DNA from: Bradyrhizobium frederickii
Lineage (GTDB): Bacteria > Pseudomonadota > Alphaproteobacteria > Rhizobiales > Xanthobacteraceae
NCBI RefSeq assembly: GCF_004570865.1
Contig: NZ_SPQS01000032.1
Location: 1-57,605 of the forward strand
Length of the DNA stretch: 57,605 bases
Reading direction: 5' to 3'
Under the pieces are notes generated by a model. The model was given only the letters and a program-made list of their open reading frames with translations. It was not told the origin of the DNA and did not search any database. Shown here one piece after another: positions 17,702 through 26,364 of the stretch (position 1 is its first letter; each line of letters begins with the position of its first letter). The position numbers were made by a program, and so were the translations under genes.

Positions 17702-18907
17702 TCACTCCAGGGTTTTATCTTCGACGCAGGACTGAAGGTCCTGGTGCATCGAGCGGAAGGCTTGGTCCCAATGCTCGCCATCGAACTCGCTTATTGTTAT
17801 GCGTTCGATGGCCCCCTTATCGAGGCATCGAATATTTACGCTGAATCCGGCGGGGTTCGAGCGCGGCCTATAGAATGGCTTTACGCCACAAACCCGGCAA
17901 AACGTGTGCCGAGCGATGTTCTTATTGAACTGATACGTCGTGAGGAATTCTTCGCCACACTCGATGCGAAGCTTGTTGCCGGGTACGAGCAAGTGCAGAA
18001 ATCCAGACATTTCGCAGATTGAACAGTTGCATCGAACTGCAGATAGCTCTCGCGGTGCTTTGACGTAGAACTTGACAGAACCACAATGACAACGGCCATG
18101 GTGCTCGACCTCCGAGTGATCATCTCCCTTCAGTGAGACAACTCGGCGCAGATCGCGGCACCACTGTAGGCTGAGCCGATAGGCTCGATCGAATTCATCT
18201 AAAAAGCGGTTATTCCTATCAGCCGGGATAAGTTCGCCAATCAGCCGGCCTGTCATTTCTCCGTGGTACTTCTCCGCAGGATCTTCTCCGCCGACGTGGC
18301 TGCGGAAGTACTCAAGATCGTCAGGCCGCGCCTTAAAGGTTTTGACCAGAGTGGTCCATAGCGACTCGATCATGTCCGCAGCATGTAGCTCAAAAGCGAC
18401 CATGTAGGCGCAACGTACTAAGGGATCTTTCGATGACAAGCCGGCATAGAGACAATGCAGGTACCGCTTGGTCGTGGCGCTGTAGTTGGGCCGTATTGCT
18501 CTGCCGAGTAATTGCGACGCATCCTTTCTAAGCAGGTTGGAGTGGAAGTTCTCAGTCACCAGAATGTCGGGTAGCGCCGCCTTGCCGCCCTGGAGAATTT
18601 GGCCATAACCGCCCGTCTCATCCCAACAGATGAAATTTCCAACCACGCTGGTCAGTTCAATGTCCCTCGGAATATCTCGATTGTGATTCATTGCATCGAA
18701 AATGAGATCCCGTTGCGACCCCGCCTGCAGGTACGGGAACGCCTGTGACATCGCCAGATAGTCAGGCAGCAGGCGAGCGACCTGGTCCTCGGACATCTCC
18801 GCAGCGAACGGGTGCGGGCCGAACAGGGCTCGCGCTTGCTCAGTCAAATACTTGCAGCATATCTGCGGAGACTGATCGGGTGTCAATCGAGACGTTTGAG
18901 ATGTCAT
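17702..18907 (-). CDS. haem-oxygenase-like iron oxidase fused to GFA zinc domain
   Basis: The 401-residue cytoplasmic protein starts MTSQTSRL (AGGGG ahead); the in-frame extension to 19192 has no support. Residues about 20-255 resemble the haem-oxygenase-like diiron family (HDO, 'iron-containing redox enzyme'): NFICWDETGG (91-100), His122 in ENFH, Glu173 in AFELHAAD, and His204/His215 in FRSHVGGEDPAEKYH supply likely metal ligands. Residues about 270-385 are a GFA domain with CHC (273-275), CNCSIC (293-298) and FCRVCG (336-341), the zinc ligands of glutathione-dependent formaldehyde-activating-like proteins. Known HDOs cut or oxidise amino acids and fatty acids. The fusion is the notable feature. 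Confidence 0.85.
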   Translation of the reverse strand: MTSQTSRLTPDQSPQICCKYLTEQARALFGPHPFAAEMSEDQVARLLPDYLAMSQAFPYLQAGSQRDLIFDAMNHNRDIPRDIELTSVVGNFICWDETGGYGQILQGGKAALPDILVTENFHSNLLRKDASQLLGRAIRPNYSATTKRYLHCLYAGLSSKDPLVRCAYMVAFELHAADMIESLWTTLVKTFKARPDDLEYFRSHVGGEDPAEKYHGEMTGRLIGELIPADRNNRFLDEFDRAYRLSLQWCRDLRRVVSLKGDDHSEVEHHGRCHCGSVKFYVKAPRELSAVRCNCSICEMSGFLHLLVPGNKLRIECGEEFLTTYQFNKNIARHTFCRVCGVKPFYRPRSNPAGFSVNIRCLDKGAIERITISEFDGEHWDQAFRSMHQDLQSCVEDKTLE

Positions 18908-19977
18908 GTGACCCCTGGGATGAGGAGAGAGCGGTCTTTGACCGAGCACCGCGCCAGCTATTGGCCACCGCGAGTTCGTTGGTTTCGATGGGCTTGTCTT
19001 CGCGTTCACCATCCAGGCGACATTCTTGGTTGCGCCTTCGCGGTAGCAGACATCGGCATGTTCAGTGCTGCTCACCCGCATCGAGCGGAGCACGTAGATC
19101 AACTGAGCGGCGGCGATCAAGACGGATTCCGGTCCACGAAACGTTCGATGCCGCGAATTTCCGGGCCGGCCATCATACGCTTTCAGCGTCATGGTGAGAT
19201 ATTACGCCGCGCAGGCCCTCGCTGTTGCTGCTCCTGCCAGTCGATCGAACCGCTATGAGCTTCGTACAGCATTGCAAGGATTGTCCGCATCTACCTGGCT
19301 CGCTGCTGGCCGCCACGAGATTCTCAAAGAGACCGACGCTATGTTTCACGTTCGCGAGTGCCACCACGATGTCTTCTTGCACGCTTACAGCAATCACCGT
19401 GCCAACTCGTACACTCGCTCCAAAGATTTTGAGCACATTGACAAAATCGCGACCGACTCCTCGTCGCAAGTGTATTGAACCTGACAGCGCTTGTATGACT
19501 GTCGGACACCAGACGGCGAAGAGCCCACTCCACTCACAATGGTTAATGAGTATAGGGATACCGAATCGCGGAGATTGGTCCAAAGTGCCACAAAGGTCGG
19601 CTTCGCGCCTTGAACACCGCGACAAGCGCTTTGGGGAGTGGGCGCTAGCATGGTGATCCCGCTCGCTGACGTAATCCATCTTCGCTCGCGACAACTACGC
19701 GCTAAGCAGTTGCCTCAACGCCATCGAACACGACCATATAGTGGGATCTGGACGCATTCGCAGCCCTTTGTCGATGCGACTGACAATCGCGGCCAACTCC
19801 GGGCATTGATCGAGGCCATAACGCGATCTAGGGAACACGTGGTCCCGATGCCCTTGGAACTCGAAGAACGCCATGGACCAGAACGCGCAGGTCGCGAGCT
19901 GAAAAACCTAGCTACGTCTTGCGCGCCCACGCGAGTACCTCATGGTGTTGGTACATCTCGGACGGTTTCGCGCCAGA
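18908..19977. other. no recognisable gene between fixA and the iron oxidase gene
   Basis: Open frames on both strands (for example minus 19173-19694 and plus 19225-19656) lack any recognisable pattern and overlap each other. No sigma-54 promoter in front of the oxidase gene was found by eye. Confidence 0.4.
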
Positions 19978-20820
19978 TCAAGCGTCACGGGCAAGTGCAG
20001 CAAGATCGGCTTCGAGCTTCGGCTGATGCTTGAAAATCGCGTCTATCAGCGCCAGCGCCGGCTGCTCGCCGGCCTCGACCAGCGCTGCCTTCTCGGCCCG
20101 CGCAGAGGGAGCGAACACTCGCTTGACGACGGTCGGTGATCCCTTGAGGCCGCATTTGGAGACGTCTTCGATACCGGCATCGTTTGCGCTCCATTTCACG
20201 ATTTTGGCACGCGCGGCACGCAAGGCATCCGCCATCGCGCCTCGCCGAATCTGATTCGTTGCCTCCAGCATGGTGATGAGGCAGGGCAGCCTCGTGTGCA
20301 GCACCTGGACACCACCTTCGGAGCGTCGTTCTGCCTCAATTGTATGGGCGGCGAGATCTAAGGATCTGACTTTCGCAACGTAAGTTAGCTGCAGTACGCC
20401 CAGCCGCTTTGCGATGCCGGGCCCAACCTGCGCCGTATCGCCGTCGATGGTCTGCTTCCCTGTGAAGATGAGATTTGTCGGGCCATATTCCTTACCAATT
20501 TTTCGGATGGCTGTTGCAAGTGCATACGTTGTGGCCAGGGTGTCGGAGCCCGCAAAGCAGCGATCCGTGAGGAGGACGGCGCGATCGGCGCCGTAAGTCA
20601 ACGCCTTTCGCAAAGAATCTTCCGCCGATGGCGGCCCCATTGTAAGCACCGTAATTTCGCCGCCGAACCGATCACGCAGCTCCAGCGCGGCCTCGAGGGC
20701 GAAGAGGTCATATGGGTTAATGATGGTCGGCACTCCCTGACGCATGATTGTATTGGTCACGGGGTGCACGCGGATCTGCGCCGAGTCCGGAACCTGTTTG
20801 ATGCAGACGACGTTGTGCAC
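19978..20820 (-). CDS. fixA: electron transfer flavoprotein beta subunit FixA
   Basis: The 280-residue protein is the ETF-beta-like subunit of the FixABCX complex, which passes electrons to nitrogenase by flavin bifurcation. It starts at GTG (VHNVVCIKQVPDSAQIRV) with GGGAG seven bases ahead; the extension to 20859 would remove its leader. Family features are LTMGPPSAEDSLRKAL, YALATAIRKIG and GKQTIDGDTAQVGPG. A sigma-54 promoter and a NifA upstream site precede it. fixBCX are not in this window, in line with B. japonicum, where fixA is separate from fixBCX. Confidence 0.96.
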   Translation of the reverse strand: MHNVVCIKQVPDSAQIRVHPVTNTIMRQGVPTIINPYDLFALEAALELRDRFGGEITVLTMGPPSAEDSLRKALTYGADRAVLLTDRCFAGSDTLATTYALATAIRKIGKEYGPTNLIFTGKQTIDGDTAQVGPGIAKRLGVLQLTYVAKVRSLDLAAHTIEAERRSEGGVQVLHTRLPCLITMLEATNQIRRGAMADALRAARAKIVKWSANDAGIEDVSKCGLKGSPTVVKRVFAPSARAEKAALVEAGEQPALALIDAIFKHQPKLEADLAALARDA

Positions 20821-20860
20821 GGTGTTGCTCCCAAAAGCTGCGACAGCTGCGGAGAGCACA

Positions 20861-20875
20861 GCAAGTGTTGTACCA
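20861..20875 (-). promoter_or_regulatory. sigma-54 promoter of fixA
   Basis: The minus strand reads TGGTACAACACTTGCT: GG at -24, ten bases, GC at -12, one change from the TGGCAC-N5-TTGC consensus. The predicted start is near 20850, giving a 30-base leader to the fixA GTG. Confidence 0.88.
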
Positions 20876-20969
20876 TCGCCCGCCCTTTTGGGGTCGGCTT
20901 GCCATCACAGAGGCTTAGTCCCGGTAATGCCCGCCTCTAGGCCGCTCCCCGACGAACGAATGCTAACAC

Positions 20970-20985
20970 TGTCAGAACTGCGACA
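20970..20985. promoter_or_regulatory. NifA upstream activator site
   Basis: TGT-N10-ACA (TGTCAGAACTGCGACA) centred about 110 bases upstream of the fixA sigma-54 promoter, the usual distance for NifA binding. Confidence 0.8.
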
Positions 20986-21391
20986 GCGCTTTTCAGCAGG
21001 CCGCCAGCTGAGTGATGCTAGGACCGCTTGCGACAGATTACCCCCGCCAATCACCAGCGGCCGGCTGACCAGGTGACGTTCAATGAGCATTGGCGCTCAC
21101 TAGTCCGGAGCTTGATCGACGGATAGGCACGACGCTCGTTACATGATCCGCAACCGACTGTTCGCGATTGCATGGCCCGCAATGACGCTAAGTATGTCAT
21201 TGTGAGCAAGTCCCTTTGTCATCGAACCAGGTGAGCCCGCCCTTCGACAGCAGTCCCGCAAGCGCGCGGGATGCTTGGGTCCAAGTTGCCCCCGTGGGCG
21301 GACCCATTTCCTTCAGATTGTGATGAGAATGCCTATCGGGATCGTTCTCGTATAGCTATTTGGCAGTAGCAGTTCCGACCGATGTCGTCGT
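20986..21391. other. nifA-fixA intergenic region
   Basis: No gene seen. A short GC-rich inverted repeat lies near 21255 (TCCCGC...GCGGGA) without a T run, so it is not a clear terminator. Confidence 0.4.
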
Positions 21392-23215
21392 TCAGAACCG
21401 CTTTATCTCTATTCCATATTTCCTCAGCGCGTAGCCAATTTGACGCGGCGTTAGTCCGAGCAAGCGCGCTGCTTTTGCCTGCACCCAGCCAGATCTTTCC
21501 ATGGCGGCAATGACCCGTTCGCGATCGGCCATCTTTGCGCCACTAACGAGAACTGTGCCGGGAGGCCCCAGTGAGGCCAGTTTGCCGCCGACAGACTGGA
21601 CCGGCTGGGTCGCTTCAGCTAGCGGAATGGTGGACTTTGCAGGCACCGATGGCGTGGGAACGGGCTGGTCCGGTCTCTCGTCGGAGGTGCCTTTCCACAG
21701 CATCGCAGAAAGACACTGGCCCTGGCAGCATGCAAAGTCACTTCTCACAATCGATGATCCTGCGCACAGCGTCGCTGTCCGCTCGATGCAATTTTCGAGT
21801 TCGCGGACATTTCCCGGAAAGCCGCAGTTCATCAGTACATCGATCGCGCTCGCCTCCAAGGTCAGAGTACGACCGTTCTCGTTATTGAAATTTCTGAGGA
21901 ACTCCCTGGCAAGCAGGGGAATATCACTGCGTCTTTCGCGCAAGGGCGGCAACAGCAAGGGAACTACACTGATGCGATAGTAAAGGTCCGCGCGGAACTC
22001 GCTGCTTGCGACAGCCTCTTCAAGGTTCTTGTTGGTCGCAGCTATCACTCGAACATCGACCTTAACAGTCTGGTTGCTGCCGACGCGCTCGAACTCCTGC
22101 TCTTGGAGAACGCGCAGCAACTTCGCCTGGAACGGAGCTGAGATCTCGCCAATCTCGTCAAGAAACAGCGTTCCTTTGTCGGCAAGTTCGAAGCGCCCCT
22201 TGCGCGAGCTGAACGCACCGGTAAAGGCGCCTTTCTCATGTCCGAATAATTCGGATTCCAGGACGGTCTCAGGAAGCGCCGCGCAATTCAGCTTAACGAA
22301 CGGGCGCCTGGCGCGGGATGATGATTCGTGAATGGCCTTGGCTACTAGTTCCTTTCCGGTACCGGATTCGCCACGCAGCAGAACCGTGCTGTTAGATCTG
22401 GCTACAACCGCAATCTTCTCGAGCAGCCCGCGCAGGGCTGGACTGTCCCCAATGATCCCATGGGCGTGTAGCTTCTTGCGCTCCCGAGCGGGTTGCCTGA
22501 GCTCTAGTACTTGCTTTTGTAGCCGATCTTTCTCCGCCATCAGTCGTTCGCGATCGCAGGCGAACAAGCGATGTAACTTCACTGTTTGTCCCACCAGGTT
22601 AGCGATCATGGCGAGCAGTCGCGCATCGTACTCGAGGCCGAGACTCGACCTATCGTCGCGGATGCGGTCAACCGTCAGCGTGCCCACGACCTTCGGATCA
22701 ATGCGAATCGGAACCCCGATGAACGACACTGGCATATCATCCGAGGCGCCGAGCACTTCCCGGTCGGCAGCACTGAATAACGGCTCGGCGGCTACGTTCT
22801 CGACGACAAGAGGCCTGTCGGTCGCGATGATCTGGTCGATTGCCGTCCGCGGCAATCGCATCCGATAACGTTCGTCGCTGCCTTCGCTCCAGCCGGCGCC
22901 CACTGTAATGTCCGGCATGCCGTCGTCATCGAGCAGTGAGACGATGCCGTGTCGCATATGCACAAACGACTGCAGAAGACCAACAACGTTGGCCAACGTG
23001 ACTTCGAGCCGCGAGGGAGCGGCGAGTATTTTCGATATTTCGACGATGCCGGTTAGCGCGCTCTCACGCAACGGCTCGCTCGAGAGCTTACGCTCCGGCT
23101 CCGGTTGCGGTGCAGGTCGTTCGCATGAGGAAGGTATATCCAGCATGAGGCGGTCTCCGTTCTCTCGATCATCCTCCCTGGTACCTTGTCCGGGTTGGCG
23201 AGCTTCGTTTTGCAT
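21392..23215 (-). CDS. nifA: nitrogen fixation activator NifA
   Basis: The 607-residue sigma-54 activator drives nif and fix promoters under low oxygen. It has an N-terminal GAF domain, an AAA+ domain with Walker A GESGTGKE, the sigma-54 loop GAFTGA and Walker B GTLFLDEIGE, and a C-terminal helix-turn-helix (AARLLGLTPRQIGYALRKYG). The rhizobial oxygen- and metal-sensing cysteines are present (MNC, ELENC, FAC, GQC around the AAA+/linker junction), with an extra Cys in FACC. Homologues also start at Met24 (23146), preceded by GGAGA; either start is possible. It forms an operon with fixR. Confidence 0.97.
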   Translation of the reverse strand: MQNEARQPGQGTREDDRENGDRLMLDIPSSCERPAPQPEPERKLSSEPLRESALTGIVEISKILAAPSRLEVTLANVVGLLQSFVHMRHGIVSLLDDDGMPDITVGAGWSEGSDERYRMRLPRTAIDQIIATDRPLVVENVAAEPLFSAADREVLGASDDMPVSFIGVPIRIDPKVVGTLTVDRIRDDRSSLGLEYDARLLAMIANLVGQTVKLHRLFACDRERLMAEKDRLQKQVLELRQPARERKKLHAHGIIGDSPALRGLLEKIAVVARSNSTVLLRGESGTGKELVAKAIHESSSRARRPFVKLNCAALPETVLESELFGHEKGAFTGAFSSRKGRFELADKGTLFLDEIGEISAPFQAKLLRVLQEQEFERVGSNQTVKVDVRVIAATNKNLEEAVASSEFRADLYYRISVVPLLLPPLRERRSDIPLLAREFLRNFNNENGRTLTLEASAIDVLMNCGFPGNVRELENCIERTATLCAGSSIVRSDFACCQGQCLSAMLWKGTSDERPDQPVPTPSVPAKSTIPLAEATQPVQSVGGKLASLGPPGTVLVSGAKMADRERVIAAMERSGWVQAKAARLLGLTPRQIGYALRKYGIEIKRF

Positions 23216-23400
23216 GTCACTCTCGATCTAACGCCAAGTGTTCACGAGATGACATAGAACCGTAACACCCTTTCATGGCACGACGGTAAACTTACGATGT
23301 GCTTTCATGTCATTTTTGCGGATTTCGTGCGCGTCGTCAGCGGAGAACATAAGCACCGCTGCTGCAGCTCAAGTCAGCTGCGTCGCCAAGGCCGGCCGAT

Positions 23401-24237
23401 TCACAGATGTTGCCCACCATTGATCGGCACCTCGGCTCCCGTGACATAGCTGGCCGCATCTGAGCACAGGAAAAAGATGACCTTGGCCACTTCATCCGGG
23501 GTTCCCACTCTGCGCAGCGGGATACTTGGCACGAGACGCGATTCTGTATCGGGCGATAACATGTCCGTCCTGATTTCGCCGGGCGCGATCGCATTCACGC
23601 GAATGCCATGCGGCGCATAATCGTGGGCCATTTCGCGTGTGAGGCTCGCAAGTGCAGCTTTCGACGTCGCATAGGCACTGCCGGCAAACGGGTGCACCCG
23701 CGAGCCCGCAATCGAAGTCACATTCACGATCGATCCTGACGCGGCTCTTAGCTCGTCAAACAACCCCTGCGCCAACAAGATCGGGGCCACAAGATTGAGA
23801 TGGAACACCTTCATCCAAGTCTCGATTGACGTCGTCAACGACGTCATCCGATCGCCAGCGGGCATTTTCGGCGAAACACCGGCATTGTTCACTAGCGCGT
23901 GCAAAGGTGCACCGGCCAAGCGTTTCTTGACCTCAGTGATCGCGCGCGGCAGCATTCGATGATTGCTGAGGTCGATCTGGACATGATCTTCGTTCCCTGC
24001 CTCCCACGGGCATCGCCCGCCGTCGAACGGTTGACGCGCGCAAGAAATGATGCGCCAGCCCGCCTCCGAGAACAGCTTGGCAGTGGCATGACCAATTCCG
24101 CGCGATGCTCCGGTGAGCAACATCGCCTTCTGTTCTCCGGCATGAACACGGGCTTTATCGACCTGAAAGGGGCAAGCCAAATGTGTGTCGGGCAGCGGGC
24201 CTCTGATTAGATCGTCATTTGGCAGATCCAGACCCAC
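23401..24237 (-). CDS. fixR: FixR, short-chain dehydrogenase-like protein
   Basis: The 278-residue protein starts at GTG (VGLDLPNDDLIRG), with GGGGAGGAGG five bases ahead. The longer in-frame ORF to 24336 would swallow the promoter. It is a Rossmann-fold SDR: TGASRGIGHATAK for nucleotide binding, NNAG, Ser in VNVTSIAGS and YATSK for the active site. Its reaction is unknown; in B. japonicum it is the first gene of fixR-nifA and is dispensable for fixation. Length equals the known FixR. Confidence 0.95.
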   Translation of the reverse strand: MGLDLPNDDLIRGPLPDTHLACPFQVDKARVHAGEQKAMLLTGASRGIGHATAKLFSEAGWRIISCARQPFDGGRCPWEAGNEDHVQIDLSNHRMLPRAITEVKKRLAGAPLHALVNNAGVSPKMPAGDRMTSLTTSIETWMKVFHLNLVAPILLAQGLFDELRAASGSIVNVTSIAGSRVHPFAGSAYATSKAALASLTREMAHDYAPHGIRVNAIAPGEIRTDMLSPDTESRLVPSIPLRRVGTPDEVAKVIFFLCSDAASYVTGAEVPINGGQHL

Positions 24238-24271
24238 GCCCGCCTCCTCCCCTGTTGCGCGCCGCACGCGT

Positions 24272-24287
24272 AGCAGGATTTGCGCCA
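24272..24287 (-). promoter_or_regulatory. sigma-54 (-24/-12) promoter of fixR-nifA
   Basis: The minus strand reads GTGGCGCAAATCCTGCT: GG, ten bases, GC. It matches the -24/-12 element of the autoactivated fixR-nifA promoter. Its start would lie near 24261, just ahead of the ribosome site of fixR. Confidence 0.85.
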
Positions 24288-24870
24288 CTGCGATGCATGT
24301 AAATCCGCTTCCGTTTTGCGTCCTAATGTCTCGCACGCGGAATGCTTGGCGGGTTCAAGACACGCTGGGTGTGCTTTGTGACAGCGATGGTGCATCAGCT
24401 ACGCAATGTCGCGAGCACACTCGCCTTCGTAAAGATAAGGCGACGAGCCGCGCTCTCCTTCCTGATCGCACAACTGGAAGAGCCAAGAAATGGCCAGCGC
24501 CTCTCGTCGGGCAACGATCGATTAGGATAGCGGCCGCCGACAGTAGCCGCTTCAACTCGAAAGCTGACGTTACCAACCTGTACGTTAGATTTGTCCGCAA
24601 CTGCGGCCGACTTCATCGCGCTCTGCTCTGCTGTGTCCAGCACTGGCACATCGCGGGGCGGATTGATCCCGGACCACAACCTGGCGCACTGACTGCTTCT
24701 TCAAAATAGTGAATCTCCGAGAGCGCCCGTTCACACCAGCGAGTACCGACCGTAAGACGGAACTCGCCGGCTGAGCGGAGACGCTTTCGATATGTCCATC
24801 CGCGACCGACCACCGATTAGCTTCGACTTGCGGCCTCCCCGAGCCGAAGACGAAGCCGTGTTACACCTGT
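24288..24870. other. upstream region of fixR-nifA, no gene seen
   Basis: In B. japonicum this region holds the RegR-dependent upstream element. I cannot point to it with confidence here. Confidence 0.4.
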
Positions 24871-25074
24871 TTACCGGGGCAGCACGTTAAGGTCATTGTT
24901 GTCGACGTCGAGCTTCAGCGGAAGACATTCGGACCCCGCGTCGCGCTGTTCTTCGGTGGAAGTCCGCGGCAGAGCTTCACATTGGACAGACAATTGCCGC
25001 CCCGAAAAGATCTGCCAATATTGCTGGATGCAACACGCGGCAATCAGATCGATCAGGCGGGCTACGACTTTCAT
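24871..25074 (-). CDS. small ORF overlapping the nodZ stop
   Basis: The 67-residue frame starts MKVVARLIDLIAACCIQQYW. Its ATG overlaps the nodZ TGA as ATGA, an arrangement that allows coupled translation. It has a hydrophobic N-terminal half and an acidic C-terminus. No family recognised; it could be a chance frame. Confidence 0.4.
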   Translation of the reverse strand: MKVVARLIDLIAACCIQQYWQIFSGRQLSVQCEALPRTSTEEQRDAGSECLPLKLDVDNNDLNVLPR

Positions 25075-26057
25075 GAAGCCACGAGCTCTCGCGAGGTTTG
25101 TTCAATCAGGATCAATCGGCTCGGATCCTTCAAATCGAATTCTATAACGCGTGGGGCAAAGAGACGCGCATAGCGCGTAAAGGCGCTCGTCGGGGGAAAA
25201 CGGATCACGGTATCGCAGCGCGCAAGGAGGTACATATCGATGAGGGCGGAAAAGCCGCCCTCGGCTCCGAGCGCGGCGTTGTGCAATGGGCCGGCCTGAG
25301 GTGCCTGGAACTGTTTGGGAATCGTGAAAACATCAGGAAATATAGTCGAAACCTTCTCAAGGACGATCGCGCTGTCCGTGCACAGGAAAGCCTTCACGGG
25401 TTTTGCGTGGGGTAACCCCCTAGCCTTATCAATGGCATTACAGACCTGTCGCAAGGCGCGCTCCGGGTCAGCCCAGTAGGGAGCATGCCCCATAATGTCC
25501 TCGCCGTTGCCATGCCGGACATGGATTCCAATTACGCTGTACGATTCAAAGTGCTCGCGGTAGATAGCATCAATCCGAGACTGAATTTCAGGTCGTGGCT
25601 TGATGCTCCGAAAGATTTCTCGTTCGGCCTCCTGATCGCAGCGCCACATCAGGCACGCATCACACACGACCGTGTTAGCGTCGCTATCTTTGTGACTTTG
25701 GAACAGTTGATCGAGTTCGTCGCGCTCCCGGAAAATCTGCTCGTCCGGGCGATAGACGCAATCGATGGATGGCTTGTTCCACCATGTCGGGAAGAATGGT
25801 CCCGGAAATGAGCACTGATTGATCTTGTCGTCGCAAATCACCCGCACGCCAGCAATGTCTTGAACCGGTTCGAAGAAGACTGGAAAGGCGTTGGTGGATG
25901 GCTCATCGAGATAGCAAGATCCCCTCCAATCGATGGCTAGCGTCCGTCCTGTCTGCTTTGCAAAACGCCAAGCTGCCGCCAGTGACCACAGGCAGTCGCC
26001 GAACCCCGTGCGTCGCCGAGAAACTACGAACCTATCATTCTTCGAACCGCTCTGCAT
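25071..26057 (-). CDS. nodZ: NodZ, Nod-factor alpha-1,6-fucosyltransferase
   Basis: The 328-residue enzyme adds fucose from GDP-fucose to the reducing-end glucosamine of the Nod factor. It is a GT23-family glycosyltransferase. Recognised segments are RFVVSRRRTGFGDCLWSLAA, the acceptor/donor loop GIHVRHGNGEDIMGHAPYW (the HxRxGNG motif) and ALIDMYLLARC with RFPPTSAFTRYARL. The start at Met17 of the longer frame (26057) has a good ribosome site (GGAAGAGG). nolO lies upstream on the same strand. No nod box was found directly ahead. Confidence 0.96.
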   Translation of the reverse strand: MQSGSKNDRFVVSRRRTGFGDCLWSLAAAWRFAKQTGRTLAIDWRGSCYLDEPSTNAFPVFFEPVQDIAGVRVICDDKINQCSFPGPFFPTWWNKPSIDCVYRPDEQIFRERDELDQLFQSHKDSDANTVVCDACLMWRCDQEAEREIFRSIKPRPEIQSRIDAIYREHFESYSVIGIHVRHGNGEDIMGHAPYWADPERALRQVCNAIDKARGLPHAKPVKAFLCTDSAIVLEKVSTIFPDVFTIPKQFQAPQAGPLHNAALGAEGGFSALIDMYLLARCDTVIRFPPTSAFTRYARLFAPRVIEFDLKDPSRLILIEQTSRELVAS

Positions 26058-26364
26058 TGCCTCTTCCCGGGCTCCTGTTTGGACAAGAGACGTCATTGCA
26101 GACATCTCACGATCATCTTGTCCGACGTCACGGTCTGAAATCGCGGTGCCGGCGAACTGCGTCGGTAGAACTTCATAGCAGCGCTATCCGTGATGGGCCG
26201 CGTTCTTGCAACACTTTCCGTCTTTTCTTGAGTGGTGTTGCGTCGACGTGCCCGATTTCAGTCGGATGCCCGATGACCCCCGTGCCTCGGATGGCCTGGC
26301 CTCCTCACATGCAGGCATAGGCATGGCCATGCTCATGAGTTCCGGCTATGTTTCGCTTTGCACT

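Noticed and set aside
17702..19192. A 496-codon frame for the iron oxidase-GFA gene
   Set aside because: The first 95 codons lack protein-like pattern; the ATG at 18907 has a ribosome site and begins the recognisable domain.
21250..21275. GC-rich inverted repeat after nifA as a terminator
   Set aside because: There is no T run on either strand and the stem is only six base pairs.
24545..24580. GTCAGCTTTCGAGTT on the minus strand as a tts box
   Set aside because: Only the first half matches; the second half (GAAAGCT) is not at the right spacing, and no effector follows.
26106..26364. Possible nod box ahead of nodZ
   Set aside because: A CATCCG...ATCGGG stretch is present but the spacing and the ATCGATTTTACCAA core of a nod box are absent.
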